Assembly (NCBI RefSeq): GCF_001713475.1 | Contig: NZ_CP016499.1 | Location: 310,001-374,000, forward strand | Source of the DNA: Agrobacterium sp. RAC06 | GTDB taxonomy: Bacteria; Pseudomonadota; Alphaproteobacteria; Rhizobiales; Rhizobiaceae | Length of the DNA: 64,000 nucleotides | Reading direction: 5' to 3' | Shown here: in pieces, positions 25,739 through 33,647 of the stretch | Numbering within the stretch: the first letter of the stretch is position 1 | How the letters are laid out: each line of letters starts with the position of its first letter | Program-made: the position numbers and the translations under genes | The notes under the pieces: model-generated | The model's input: the letters and a program-made list of their open reading frames with translations, nothing else | The model's database searches: none | What the model was told of the DNA's origin: nothing

Positions 25739-26538
25739 CGGCTCGCCTCCGCGCGGTTTGCCCAGCGTGCGATGGCGTTCAGGCCGATCGAGGAGACTGT
25801 GGCAAGCACGAGATAGAGAAGGCAGGCGATCCCGTAGAACATGAAGGCTTCCTTGGTCACGCGCGCCGCCACACCGGTCTGCCGCACGATATCTGCCAGG
25901 CCGATGACCGAGACGAGCGCCGTATCCTTCAGGAGCACCAGCCAGAGATTGCTGAGGCCCGGGAGGGCGATGCGGATCAACTGGGGCACGATGATCAGCC
26001 ACATGGTCTTGCGCCTCGACAGGCCGACCGCGCTACCGGCCTCGTACTGACCGCGCGGGATGGCCTGGAACGCCGACAGCAGAACTTCCGAGGCATAGGA
26101 CGAGAAGACGACGGAGAGGGCGATCATGCCGGCCACGAAGGCATTGATCTCGACGCGTTGGTCGATCCCGAGCCAGGTCAGGACGGACTGGACGAGAATC
26201 TGGAAGCCGAAATAGACGATGAAGAGTGTCAGGAGTTCGGGCAGCCCGCGAAAGATGGTCGTGTAGACGCCGGTCGCAGCCCGTAGGCTCCATTCACCCG
26301 ATTGGCGCGCCAGTGCAATAAGGAAGCCGAGGGCAAGACCGACGGGCAGTGTCGCAAGTGCCAGCGAGATCGTCACCTTGACGCCGAAGGCAATCTCGTC
26401 GCCCCAGCCGGTGTCACCGCATCCGACAAGCGTATCGGTCGCCAACAGCCGGAAGAGCCCGACGGGACCACAGAGCGGATCGAACGTGTAATTGATCCAT
26501 TCCCAGATCGAGCCGAGCGCGGAAGACAATCCGCCCAT
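25735..26538 (-). CDS. Polar amino acid ABC transporter permease (HisQ/OccQ-like)
   Basis: 267 residues. Membrane segments begin near residue 50 (VKVTISLALATLPVGLALGFLIALA); the family motif TTIFRGLPELLTLFIVYFG and the EAA loop EAGSAVGLSRRKTMWLIIVPQ are intact. About 25 more residues precede the first segment than in the E. coli protein, including two cysteines (PLCGPVG and VGCGD). The ATG at 26538 follows AGGGGGAA. It pairs with the HisM-like permease downstream and the binding protein upstream. Confidence 0.9.
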   Translation of the reverse strand: MGGLSSALGSIWEWINYTFDPLCGPVGLFRLLATDTLVGCGDTGWGDEIAFGVKVTISLALATLPVGLALGFLIALARQSGEWSLRAATGVYTTIFRGLPELLTLFIVYFGFQILVQSVLTWLGIDQRVEINAFVAGMIALSVVFSSYASEVLLSAFQAIPRGQYEAGSAVGLSRRKTMWLIIVPQLIRIALPGLSNLWLVLLKDTALVSVIGLADIVRQTGVAARVTKEAFMFYGIACLLYLVLATVSSIGLNAIARWANRAEASR

Positions 26539-26648
26539 GCCATTCCCCCTTGGCGGTTTTTCCCGCCTTTTCATGTCGTTGCAGTTCAAATGCAAAATGG
26601 CGGAAGTGTTCGACTTCCGCCACTTGGTTTTATCGGTCTATCCCGGGA

Positions 26649-27422
26649 TCACTCGCCGTAAACGTCGAAATCGAAATACTTCTTGTTGATTTCTTCGTAC
26701 TTGCCATTGGCACGGATGCCGGCGATCGCTGCGGTGAACTTGTCGGCCAGCTCTGTCTCGCCCTTGCGGACGGCGATACCAGCGCCATCGCCGTTGATTT
26801 CGACATCAACCGGAAGCGGCGTCAGGATCTTGCAGCAGGCGCCGGCTTCGGTCTTCAGCCATTCCGAGAGAACGACGATATCGTCGACGACGGCGTCAAC
26901 GCGGCCGCCTTCGAGGTCGAGCTTGTATTCGTCAGCGGTCGGGTAGAGCTTCAGTTCGCTGTACGCCATATGCTTTTCCGCATAGTTGGCATGCGTGGTC
27001 GAAGACTGGGCGCCGATCGTCTTGCCAGCGAGGCCGGCTACGTCGGTGATGGTCGAATCCTTCGGCACGGCAACGGCCGGCGGAGTGTTGTAGTACTTCT
27101 TGGAGAAGTCGACCTTCTCCAGACGTTCCGGGGTGATCGACATGGATGCGATGATGGCGTCGAACTTCTTGGCCTGAAGGGCTGGAATGATGCCGTCCCA
27201 ATCCTGGGTGACGAATTCGCAGGTGACCTTCATCTCCTCGCAAAGCGCCTTGGCGATGTCGATGTCGAAACCAGACAGCGAGCCGTCGGCTTCAAGGTTG
27301 TTGAAGGGCGGATAGGCGCCTTCGGTGCCGATGATCAGCTTTTCCTGCGCCATGGCCGAACCGGCAAAGAGCGAAAGGGCAGCGATCGATGCTGCGGCCA
27401 GAAAACGTGTCGGAATACGCAT
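26649..27422 (-). CDS. Periplasmic polar amino acid-binding protein
   Basis: 257 residues. Signal peptide 1-25 (ending GSAMAQ), then a class II periplasmic-binding fold: LIIGTEGAYPPFNN, GFDIDIAKALCEEMKVTCEFV and the ligand-loop region AIIASMSITPERLEKVDFSKKYY. These are hallmarks of lysine/arginine/ornithine/histidine or opine binders. ATG follows AGAGGATCTC. A gap of 110 bases separates it from the permease genes. The ligand cannot be settled from sequence alone. Confidence 0.9.
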   Translation of the reverse strand: MRIPTRFLAAASIAALSLFAGSAMAQEKLIIGTEGAYPPFNNLEADGSLSGFDIDIAKALCEEMKVTCEFVTQDWDGIIPALQAKKFDAIIASMSITPERLEKVDFSKKYYNTPPAVAVPKDSTITDVAGLAGKTIGAQSSTTHANYAEKHMAYSELKLYPTADEYKLDLEGGRVDAVVDDIVVLSEWLKTEAGACCKILTPLPVDVEINGDGAGIAVRKGETELADKFTAAIAGIRANGKYEEINKKYFDFDVYGE

Positions 27423-27782
27423 GAGATCCTCTCTGTTGGGTGGACGCCGTTTGTTGTTTTGAGGCGGCTGTCCGTGATCGTGTGGTATAGTCGACCACAC
27501 TTGGGCCCAATATTCGTCTGGTTTCGCAGCCGAAATCAACTACAAACCGCGTGATCGACGAAATTTGCCCCCTTAATTCCACCAGGGGCCACGGAAGACA
27601 TTTTTTTGTTCAGCCCGGTGTTGTCTGGTGGAGCAAAAGCCGCTCCAACTCGTTCAGCCACGGTTAATTATGAGAAATCTAGTTTGGCCACAGCTTCGGT
27701 TCGCACAATCGAGCACGCATTCAACAGCACGGACCCGGATGACACTGTCACCGGCCCGTGCGTAGGGAAGGAAACGCAAGGT

Positions 27783-30062
27783 ATGTTCAACAAGAGATTG
27801 CTCAACACAGTGGCAATCCCGGTCCTGTCTGTCGCGGTACTGGCGAAGCCTGTCGCTGCGTCTGTCACCGGACATCCAGAACGCCAGACGCAGACGCGAC
27901 AGGCTGAAGAACAGCTGATCCAGCTGGCCCAGGCCGTCACCTGCACGGATGGCTCGGAAGCGCCTGATGCTGAGACGTGCGCTGCCCGCGATGCCCAGGC
28001 GGCGGCTGAGGAAGAAGCACGCCGCCAGGCCGAAGCGGAAGCTCAGGCTGCCGCCGAGGCGGAGGCGCAGCGTCAGGCTGAGGCAGAAGCCCAGGCAGCC
28101 GCTGAGGCGGAAGCTCAGCGTCAGGCCGCTGCCGAAGCGCAGGCCGCCGCCGAAGCAGAAGCTCAGCGTCAGGCCGAAGCCGAAGCCCAGGCAGCCGCCG
28201 AGGCGGAGGCACAGCGTCAGGCCGAAGCGGAAGCTCAGGCCGCCGCCGAGGCAGAGGCTCAGGCAGCAGCAGCAGAAGCAGAAGCCCAGGCCGCTGCAGA
28301 AGCGGAAGCTCAGCGTCAGGCCGAAGCAGAAGCTCAGGCTGCCGCAGAGGCCGAAGCCCAGCAGCAGGCTGAACAAGCGCAACCTGTCGAGGAACCGCAG
28401 GCCGTGACTTGTGCCGATGGTTCGCAGGCAGCCTCAGAAGCTGAATGCCCGGCTCCCGCAACTGAGCCGACCGAGGAGCCGCAGCCCGCTGAAGAACAGC
28501 CAGCCGAAGAGCAGCAGCCGACCGAGGAGGAAGCTGCACCCCAGCAGACCGACGAGCAGGCTCCTGCCGCCGAAGAAGAGCTGCGCCCCGGTCAGGACGC
28601 TGCAGGCGAACAGCCGGCGACCGAAGGCGAAGTGCCTGCCAATCAGGCTGAACAGCCGGCCGACCAGCAGCCCGTGGAAGAGCAGGCAACCGGTGAGGAC
28701 GTACCAGCCGAAGGCCAGCCGGAAGGCGAGCAAGTGCTCGTTCCTGCCGTAGAACCGCCGGCTGATCAGCCGGTGCAGGAGATCACCGACACCCGCACGA
28801 CCGAAGAGAAGGAAGCCATCGCCGAGGATCCGTCCCAGACGTCCGAGACGGTCGTTCTGCCGGTTGAAAACGGTGCAGCCGTCCTCGACAGCGACAAGGA
28901 TGCCGACAACACGGGCGGCGAGGGTGTGCGTGAGCAGCGCAACGAATTGCGTGCCCAGGAAGATGTGGCGCCGCCGCCGGAAACCGATGCTGAGGCTCAG
29001 GTCGAAACGACCGCCGCCGATCAGGAGACGATGCAGGCGACGATTGCCGAGCAGGGCACGACGCTTGATGCTGCGCCGACCTTCGAAGTGCCGACAACCG
29101 TCGTCAACAACGTGTCGAACAGCACGGTGACCAACAATGTCACCAATAACGTCACCAACAACACGATCGTGCAGAACAACGTGGTCAATCAGGTCACAGA
29201 GGTCCGGGTCATCGAGCAGATCGATAACCGCACGGTCATCAATGTCGGCGACCGGATCGTTGTTCGTGGCGACGACCGCGAACGTCTGCGCTACGATGCC
29301 GAGGAGACCTATTACGAGCAGCTCCCGCGTGGCCGCACGCGTGAGACCATCGAGCGTGCCGACGGCAGCAAGCTGGTGACGGTGTACAACCGTTACGGTG
29401 ACATCATCATCCGTTCGCGCATTTCTCCGCGCGGTCGGGAATATGTACTGATGTATTCGCCGGAAGCCGACAGAGAACGTCCGACCATGTATGTCGACGT
29501 CGGTCTGTCCTTGCCGCCGATGCGTCTGACCATTCCGGTCAGCGACTACATCGTCAGCACAACGCGTTCGCCGGACCGGGACTACTATGAGTTCCTCGGC
29601 CAGCCGCCGGTCGAGCGTGTCGAGCGCGTCTATTCGATCGACGAAGTGAAGTCGTCGGCGCGTATCCGCGACAAGGTTCGTCGTATCGACCTCGATACGA
29701 TTACCTTCCCGTCGGGTTCTGCCGAGGTGCCGCTGGAACAGGCTCGTACCCTGCGCAAGGTTGCCCAGGCGATTGAGCAACTGCTCGAAAAGGATCCGGG
29801 CGAAGTCTTCCTGATCGAAGGCCATACGGACGCCGTCGGTTCGGATCGTTCGAACCTCGTCCTTTCCGACCGGCGTGCAGAAACCGTCGCGAACCTACTG
29901 ACCGAAGTTTACGGCATCCCGCCGGAAAACATGTCGGTCCAGGGCTACGGCGAGCGCTTCCTGAAGATCCGCACGGAAGCGGCCGAACAGCAGAACCGTC
30001 GCGTCGCGATCCGCCGCGTGACCACGCTGGTCCGCCCGGCCGGTGTGTCGAGCAACGATTGA
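27783..30062 (+). CDS. OmpA-family outer-membrane protein with Ala/Glu/Gln repeat
   Basis: 759 residues. A signal-like N-terminus (1-27) is followed by a first VTCTDGSEAPDAETC module, an Ala/Glu/Gln/Arg repeat (about 76-200; unit AEAEAQRQAEAEAQAA, 16 residues) predicted to be one long helix, a second VTCADGSQAASEAEC module (about 207-222), a Pro/Glu/Gln-rich disordered stretch (225-350), an Asn/Thr/Val-rich strand region (about 437-470; NNVTNNVTNN), a 150-residue beta-rich domain and a C-terminal OmpA peptidoglycan-binding domain (about 639-755; ITFPSGSAEV, IEGHTDAVGSDRSN, NRRVAI). The ATG follows AAGGAAACGCAAGG. It probably links the envelope to peptidoglycan, with the repeat spanning the periplasm. 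Confidence 0.88.
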   Translation: MFNKRLLNTVAIPVLSVAVLAKPVAASVTGHPERQTQTRQAEEQLIQLAQAVTCTDGSEAPDAETCAARDAQAAAEEEARRQAEAEAQAAAEAEAQRQAEAEAQAAAEAEAQRQAAAEAQAAAEAEAQRQAEAEAQAAAEAEAQRQAEAEAQAAAEAEAQAAAAEAEAQAAAEAEAQRQAEAEAQAAAEAEAQQQAEQAQPVEEPQAVTCADGSQAASEAECPAPATEPTEEPQPAEEQPAEEQQPTEEEAAPQQTDEQAPAAEEELRPGQDAAGEQPATEGEVPANQAEQPADQQPVEEQATGEDVPAEGQPEGEQVLVPAVEPPADQPVQEITDTRTTEEKEAIAEDPSQTSETVVLPVENGAAVLDSDKDADNTGGEGVREQRNELRAQEDVAPPPETDAEAQVETTAADQETMQATIAEQGTTLDAAPTFEVPTTVVNNVSNSTVTNNVTNNVTNNTIVQNNVVNQVTEVRVIEQIDNRTVINVGDRIVVRGDDRERLRYDAEETYYEQLPRGRTRETIERADGSKLVTVYNRYGDIIIRSRISPRGREYVLMYSPEADRERPTMYVDVGLSLPPMRLTIPVSDYIVSTTRSPDRDYYEFLGQPPVERVERVYSIDEVKSSARIRDKVRRIDLDTITFPSGSAEVPLEQARTLRKVAQAIEQLLEKDPGEVFLIEGHTDAVGSDRSNLVLSDRRAETVANLLTEVYGIPPENMSVQGYGERFLKIRTEAAEQQNRRVAIRRVTTLVRPAGVSSND
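27996..28374 (+). repeat. Degenerate 48-base coding repeat in the OmpA-family gene
   Basis: Successive copies of a roughly 48-base unit encode AEAEAQRQ-AEAEAQAA blocks, around seven in all. Copies differ mainly at third codon positions, with one compressed copy rich in GCAGCAGCA near 28260-28300. The pattern suggests expansion by slippage or unequal recombination followed by silent drift. Confidence 0.75.
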
Positions 30063-30084
30063 TCGACCAACTGACGAAACGAAG

Positions 30085-30114
30085 AAGGCCGCCGGAGCGA
30101 TCCGGCGGCCTTTT
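30085..30114 (+). terminator. Rho-independent terminator after the OmpA-family gene
   Basis: GGCCGCCGGA (30087-30096), loop GCGA, TCCGGCGGCC (30101-30110), then TTTTCT: a perfect 10-base-pair stem with a T tract. Because A residues precede it, it may also serve the converging mobB gene. Confidence 0.9.
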
Positions 30115-30128
30115 CTGTCGGGGGTATG

Positions 30129-30650
30129 TCAGGACAGCGGTGGCAGCTCCGTGACCGAGGCGATGAAGTCGGCAATCGCCGTGGTGTCGTCGAGGTCGAA
30201 GACCGGCAGATCGGTGTCCTCGACGCGGTGATCAGCCGCGATCGCGCGGATGTGCGGATCCGTTGGTGCCAGAGGTTCTCGGTTGGCGGATGCTTCCCGA
30301 CGCGCTTCGATCTTCGGGACGGGCTCTCGCTTGTAGCCTTCGATCAGCACGAGGTCGCAGGGGCCGATGCGGGCGAGGATTTCCTCGAAACTCGGTTCGG
30401 GAGCGCCACGCAGCTCGTGCATGATGGCATAACGGGTTCCGGACACGATGACGACCTCGTGGGCGCCGGCCTCGCGGTGCCGATAGCTGTCGGCACCGAC
30501 CTTGTCGATGTCGAAGTCATGATGGGCGTGTTTGATGGTCGAGATCTTGTAGCCGCGCCGGGTGAATTCCTCAACCAGCCGCACGGCAAGCCCGGTTTTT
30601 CCGGAATTTTTCCAGCCGGCAATGCCGAAAATGCGCGGGGTTTTGGTCAT
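30129..30650 (-). CDS. mobB: Molybdopterin-guanine dinucleotide biosynthesis adaptor MobB
   Basis: 173 residues. P-loop GIAGWKNSGKTGLAVRL at the N-terminus, the HHDFDIDKVGADSYRHREAGA motif after it, and DLVLIEGYKREPVPKIE in the middle are typical of MobB, a GTP-binding partner of MobA. Its start overlaps the mobA stop by four bases, so mobA and mobB are coupled. They attach GMP to molybdopterin for DMSO-reductase-type enzymes. Confidence 0.93.
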   Translation of the reverse strand: MTKTPRIFGIAGWKNSGKTGLAVRLVEEFTRRGYKISTIKHAHHDFDIDKVGADSYRHREAGAHEVVIVSGTRYAIMHELRGAPEPSFEEILARIGPCDLVLIEGYKREPVPKIEARREASANREPLAPTDPHIRAIAADHRVEDTDLPVFDLDDTTAIADFIASVTELPPLS

Positions 30651-31273
30651 CTTGAACCCTGATCGACGATGGCCTCGGCGATTGCGAGGTCGTCGGGCGT
30701 ATTGATGTTGAAGAAGGGGTCGACTGGACCAAAGGGCCCTTCGTAGGGGTCGAAATCCACAACCTCCACCGGGTGGCGGGCGACGTAGTCGAAGACGCGG
30801 CGATGCTTCGGGTCATCAAGCCAATGTTCGAGATCCTCTGCCAAAGCGACCGGCCAGAGCGCCGTGATCGGATGGGTGCGGCCGTTGCTGGCTGCCAGCA
30901 CGATCACTTCGCTTCTCGCGACTTCTGCCAGGCGCATCACCAGATCGCTGGGCAGGAAGGGCGTGTCGCAGGGGGTGGTCAGGAGATGCGTCGCCGCATC
31001 AGGTAATTCGGTAAATCGCTTCATGCCTGCCAGCACTCCAGCGAGAGGACCGGGCCGGTCGGGACGCGTGTCCGGGATCAGCGGGAGACGCGCTGCAAGC
31101 GGATGTCCTTCAGAAGCGTTGAGGTAGACTGCGGAAGCCTGCGGCTGCAACCGTTCGGCCACCCTTAGGGCTAGCGGTATCGCTCGCAGTTTCAGTTCCG
31201 CCTTGTCTGCGCCCATTCGGCGTGACAGGCCGCCAGCGAGAATGACGGCGGGAGGTCGGAACTCGTGCGTCAT
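30647..31273 (-). CDS. mobA: Molybdenum cofactor guanylyltransferase MobA
   Basis: 208 residues. The nucleotidyltransferase motif VILAGGLSRRMGADKAEL is at the N-terminus, with the metal-binding TTPCDTPFLP near residue 100 and a C-terminal FFNINTPDDL. It transfers GMP from GTP to Mo-molybdopterin. The ATG at 31273 is four bases after the MFS stop on the same strand, so the exporter, mobA and mobB could share a transcript. Confidence 0.93.
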   Translation of the reverse strand: MTHEFRPPAVILAGGLSRRMGADKAELKLRAIPLALRVAERLQPQASAVYLNASEGHPLAARLPLIPDTRPDRPGPLAGVLAGMKRFTELPDAATHLLTTPCDTPFLPSDLVMRLAEVARSEVIVLAASNGRTHPITALWPVALAEDLEHWLDDPKHRRVFDYVARHPVEVVDFDPYEGPFGPVDPFFNINTPDDLAIAEAIVDQGSR

Positions 31274-31277
31274 AGGC

Positions 31278-32501
31278 TCACCGCTCTTCCCCTGGCGCAA
31301 AGCGCAGGAAAACGACCGCGACAAGTGCCAGAATGCAGCAGGCGAGCATGACGAGAAGCAAGGGCATGGCGCCGGTTTCGACCGACAGGATTCGGGATGC
31401 AAGCCAGGAGACGAAGGCGCCGCCGCCCATGGTGATCGCGCCACCGAGCCCGGAAGCCGAGCCCGCGAGTTCCGGCCGGACGCTGACGATGCCGGCATTG
31501 GTGCTCGGCAGGGAGAGGCCATTGCCGAAGCCGACCACGACCTGCGGGGCGAAGAAGGCTAGATAGGAGACATATCCCTGGGCAAGCAAGATGATCGGAA
31601 TGGCGGCGCCGACCAGGGCGACCACGCCGCCGACCAGCATCATCATGTCTATGCCTGCGCGGCGAGCGAAACGTCCGGACAGATAGTTGCCGGCGATATA
31701 TCCAGATGCGATGAACATGAATTGCAGGCCGAGCATGCTGGGCGTCAGGTCCATCAGTGTGCCGCCGACGAAGGGTGCACCGCCGAGAAAGGCGAAGAAG
31801 GCGCCAGACGTGAAGGTGCCGGCCATGGTGTAGCCCCAAAAGCGGGGGGACGCGAGAAGCCGTGGCCAGGCCCGGAACTGCTCGGAAAAACTGCCGCTCT
31901 TCTGGCGGTTGGTCTCGCCGAGATCGCGGTAGACGAGCAACAGGACGGCAAGTGCTGCAATCAGGATGGCTGCGAAATTCGAGCGCCAGCCGAAATTGTC
32001 GCTGAGCACGCCGCCGAGCGTCGGGCCGACCATCGGGATGAGCGTCATGCCCATGGTCACATAACCGATCATCGAGGCCGCTTCGTCCATGGGGACCATG
32101 TCGCGGATGATGGCGCGGGAGAGAACGAGACCCGCGACCACAGCCGTCTGGATCATCCGGGCGAATGTCAGGACCTCGATCGAACTTGCCAGCAGGCAGA
32201 CCAGCGAGGAAACGATCAGGATCAGCAATGCGCCGATCATCACCGGTCGCCGGCCATAGCGATCCGACAGAGGGCCGATGACTAGCTGCACCAGCGCGGT
32301 CATCGCAATATAGCCTGAGACCAGGACCTGCACACGGTCGTAGTCGACGCGCAAATCGAGGGCCATGGCCGGCAGCGCCGGCAGAAAGATGTTCATTGTC
32401 AGGGCCGACAATCCGGCAATCGCCACGAGACTGACGATATGCGGGGCCGTGGTCCTGTCGAAAAAGCGAGACTGCTGCTGCACGCTCAAATGTCCTTGCA
32501 C
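31278..32501 (-). CDS. Bcr/CflA-type MFS drug exporter
   Basis: 407 residues, twelve membrane segments. The antiporter motif GPLSDRYGRRPVMIGALLI lies between segments 2 and 3, and the Bcr/CflA pattern ALDLRVDYDRVQVLVSGYIA precedes it. Likely a proton-driven exporter of drugs or metabolites. The start is uncertain: GTG at 32501 gives the longest form, while TTG at 32489 has the better-placed AAGGA. It lies four bases before mobA, but a functional link is not evident. Confidence 0.87.
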   Translation of the reverse strand: MQGHLSVQQQSRFFDRTTAPHIVSLVAIAGLSALTMNIFLPALPAMALDLRVDYDRVQVLVSGYIAMTALVQLVIGPLSDRYGRRPVMIGALLILIVSSLVCLLASSIEVLTFARMIQTAVVAGLVLSRAIIRDMVPMDEAASMIGYVTMGMTLIPMVGPTLGGVLSDNFGWRSNFAAILIAALAVLLLVYRDLGETNRQKSGSFSEQFRAWPRLLASPRFWGYTMAGTFTSGAFFAFLGGAPFVGGTLMDLTPSMLGLQFMFIASGYIAGNYLSGRFARRAGIDMMMLVGGVVALVGAAIPIILLAQGYVSYLAFFAPQVVVGFGNGLSLPSTNAGIVSVRPELAGSASGLGGAITMGGGAFVSWLASRILSVETGAMPLLLVMLACCILALVAVVFLRFAPGEER

Positions 32502-32512
32502 TGCAAACGAGA

Positions 32513-33418
32513 TCAGCCCGGGGAGGCCGGATCGGCGCGGCGGGCGAGGGCCGCCTTCCGCTTGCTCTCGCGATAGAATGTGTAGAGGCCGGAGCCGATG
32601 ACAATGGCAGCGCCGACGACCATCCAGACATCCGGCACTTCACCGAAGAAGATCATGCCGAGCAGCACCGCCCAGAGCAGGCTGGTGTAGCGGAAGGGCG
32701 CGATGAAGGAGATCTCGCCGGTGCGCATGGCCATGATGATCGCCTGATAGCCGGCAAACAGGAAGATCGAGGCAAAGGCGAGCTTGCCGAGCGCGCTGCC
32801 GGACATCGGTTGCCAGCCACCAAAGGCTGGAATGAGCAGCAGGCCGGCAAAGGAGATGGAGGCTGCGGTGAAAAGGGTGACGGAGAGAGACGAGATGCTC
32901 GGATCGATCCGCCGCGTGACGAGATCACGGCCGGCTGCGGTGATCACGCAGAAGACGATGTAGAGGGAGGCGAGCGTAAAGCCCTCAGGGCCTGGCTGGA
33001 TGATGACGAGCACGCCGATGAAGCCGAGACCGATCGCCGTCCATCGACGCCAGCCCACGGGCTCCTTGTAGAACAAGGCGGCGCCAAGGGTCACGGCCAA
33101 AGGCAGAGACTGCAGGATCGCCGAGGCATTGGCCAGCGGCACCTGGCCGAGTGCTGCGAGAAAGGCGACGGCTGCGACCGTCTCGAAGGCGATGCGCAAC
33201 AGGATCAGGGGCTGCAGGATGTTCTTGATGTGGTCGAGCGCACCCATGCGGCGCGCAACGATATAGACCAGAACCGCGGTAAATGCGCCGCGCACGAACA
33301 TGATCTGCGCCACGGTCAGTTCAGCGGTTACCGATTTCGTCAGAGCGTCGTTGAAGGTGAAGCCCGCCATCGAGATCGCCATCAGAAGGGCGCCTCGGGT
33401 GTTCTCGGATAATGCCAT
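32513..33418 (-). CDS. EamA-family (DMT) transporter
   Basis: 301 residues, ten membrane segments in two EamA halves. The first half is marked by AGFTFNDALTKSVTAELTVAQIMFVRG and the second by APFRYTSLLWAVLLGMIFFGEVPD, the usual repeat pattern. The ATG at 33418 is preceded by a modest GGGAA. Substrate unknown; members export amino acids, purines or other small metabolites. It lies 12 bases upstream of the MFS gene on the same strand. Confidence 0.87.
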   Translation of the reverse strand: MALSENTRGALLMAISMAGFTFNDALTKSVTAELTVAQIMFVRGAFTAVLVYIVARRMGALDHIKNILQPLILLRIAFETVAAVAFLAALGQVPLANASAILQSLPLAVTLGAALFYKEPVGWRRWTAIGLGFIGVLVIIQPGPEGFTLASLYIVFCVITAAGRDLVTRRIDPSISSLSVTLFTAASISFAGLLLIPAFGGWQPMSGSALGKLAFASIFLFAGYQAIIMAMRTGEISFIAPFRYTSLLWAVLLGMIFFGEVPDVWMVVGAAIVIGSGLYTFYRESKRKAALARRADPASPG

Positions 33419-33647
33419 GCTCGATTCCCGTGCGTACCCGCCGGTTCTAGACCAAGGAGCACGCGCGAGAAACCTTATTCCAGCTGTTATGGCCCTGAAA
33501 CGATGCTGCAGTGCCAAAAACGCGGTATCCGGTTAACCTTTGCTCAAACTCCCGAAGACAAGCTCGCCGATGGAACTGCATGAGGCGGCTCCTTTCCTTC
33601 GATCCTGCGCGATGACCTCGCGGGATTTCGGCCTTCCCGAGGGTCTC

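Noticed and set aside
27996..28374. Repeat array considered as CRISPR
   Set aside because: The repeats are contiguous, in frame, encode Ala/Glu/Gln blocks and have no spacers.
28434..29825. 463-codon open frame antisense to the OmpA-family gene
   Set aside because: The opposite strand carries a clear signal, repeats and OmpA domain; the antisense frame is an effect of biased codons.
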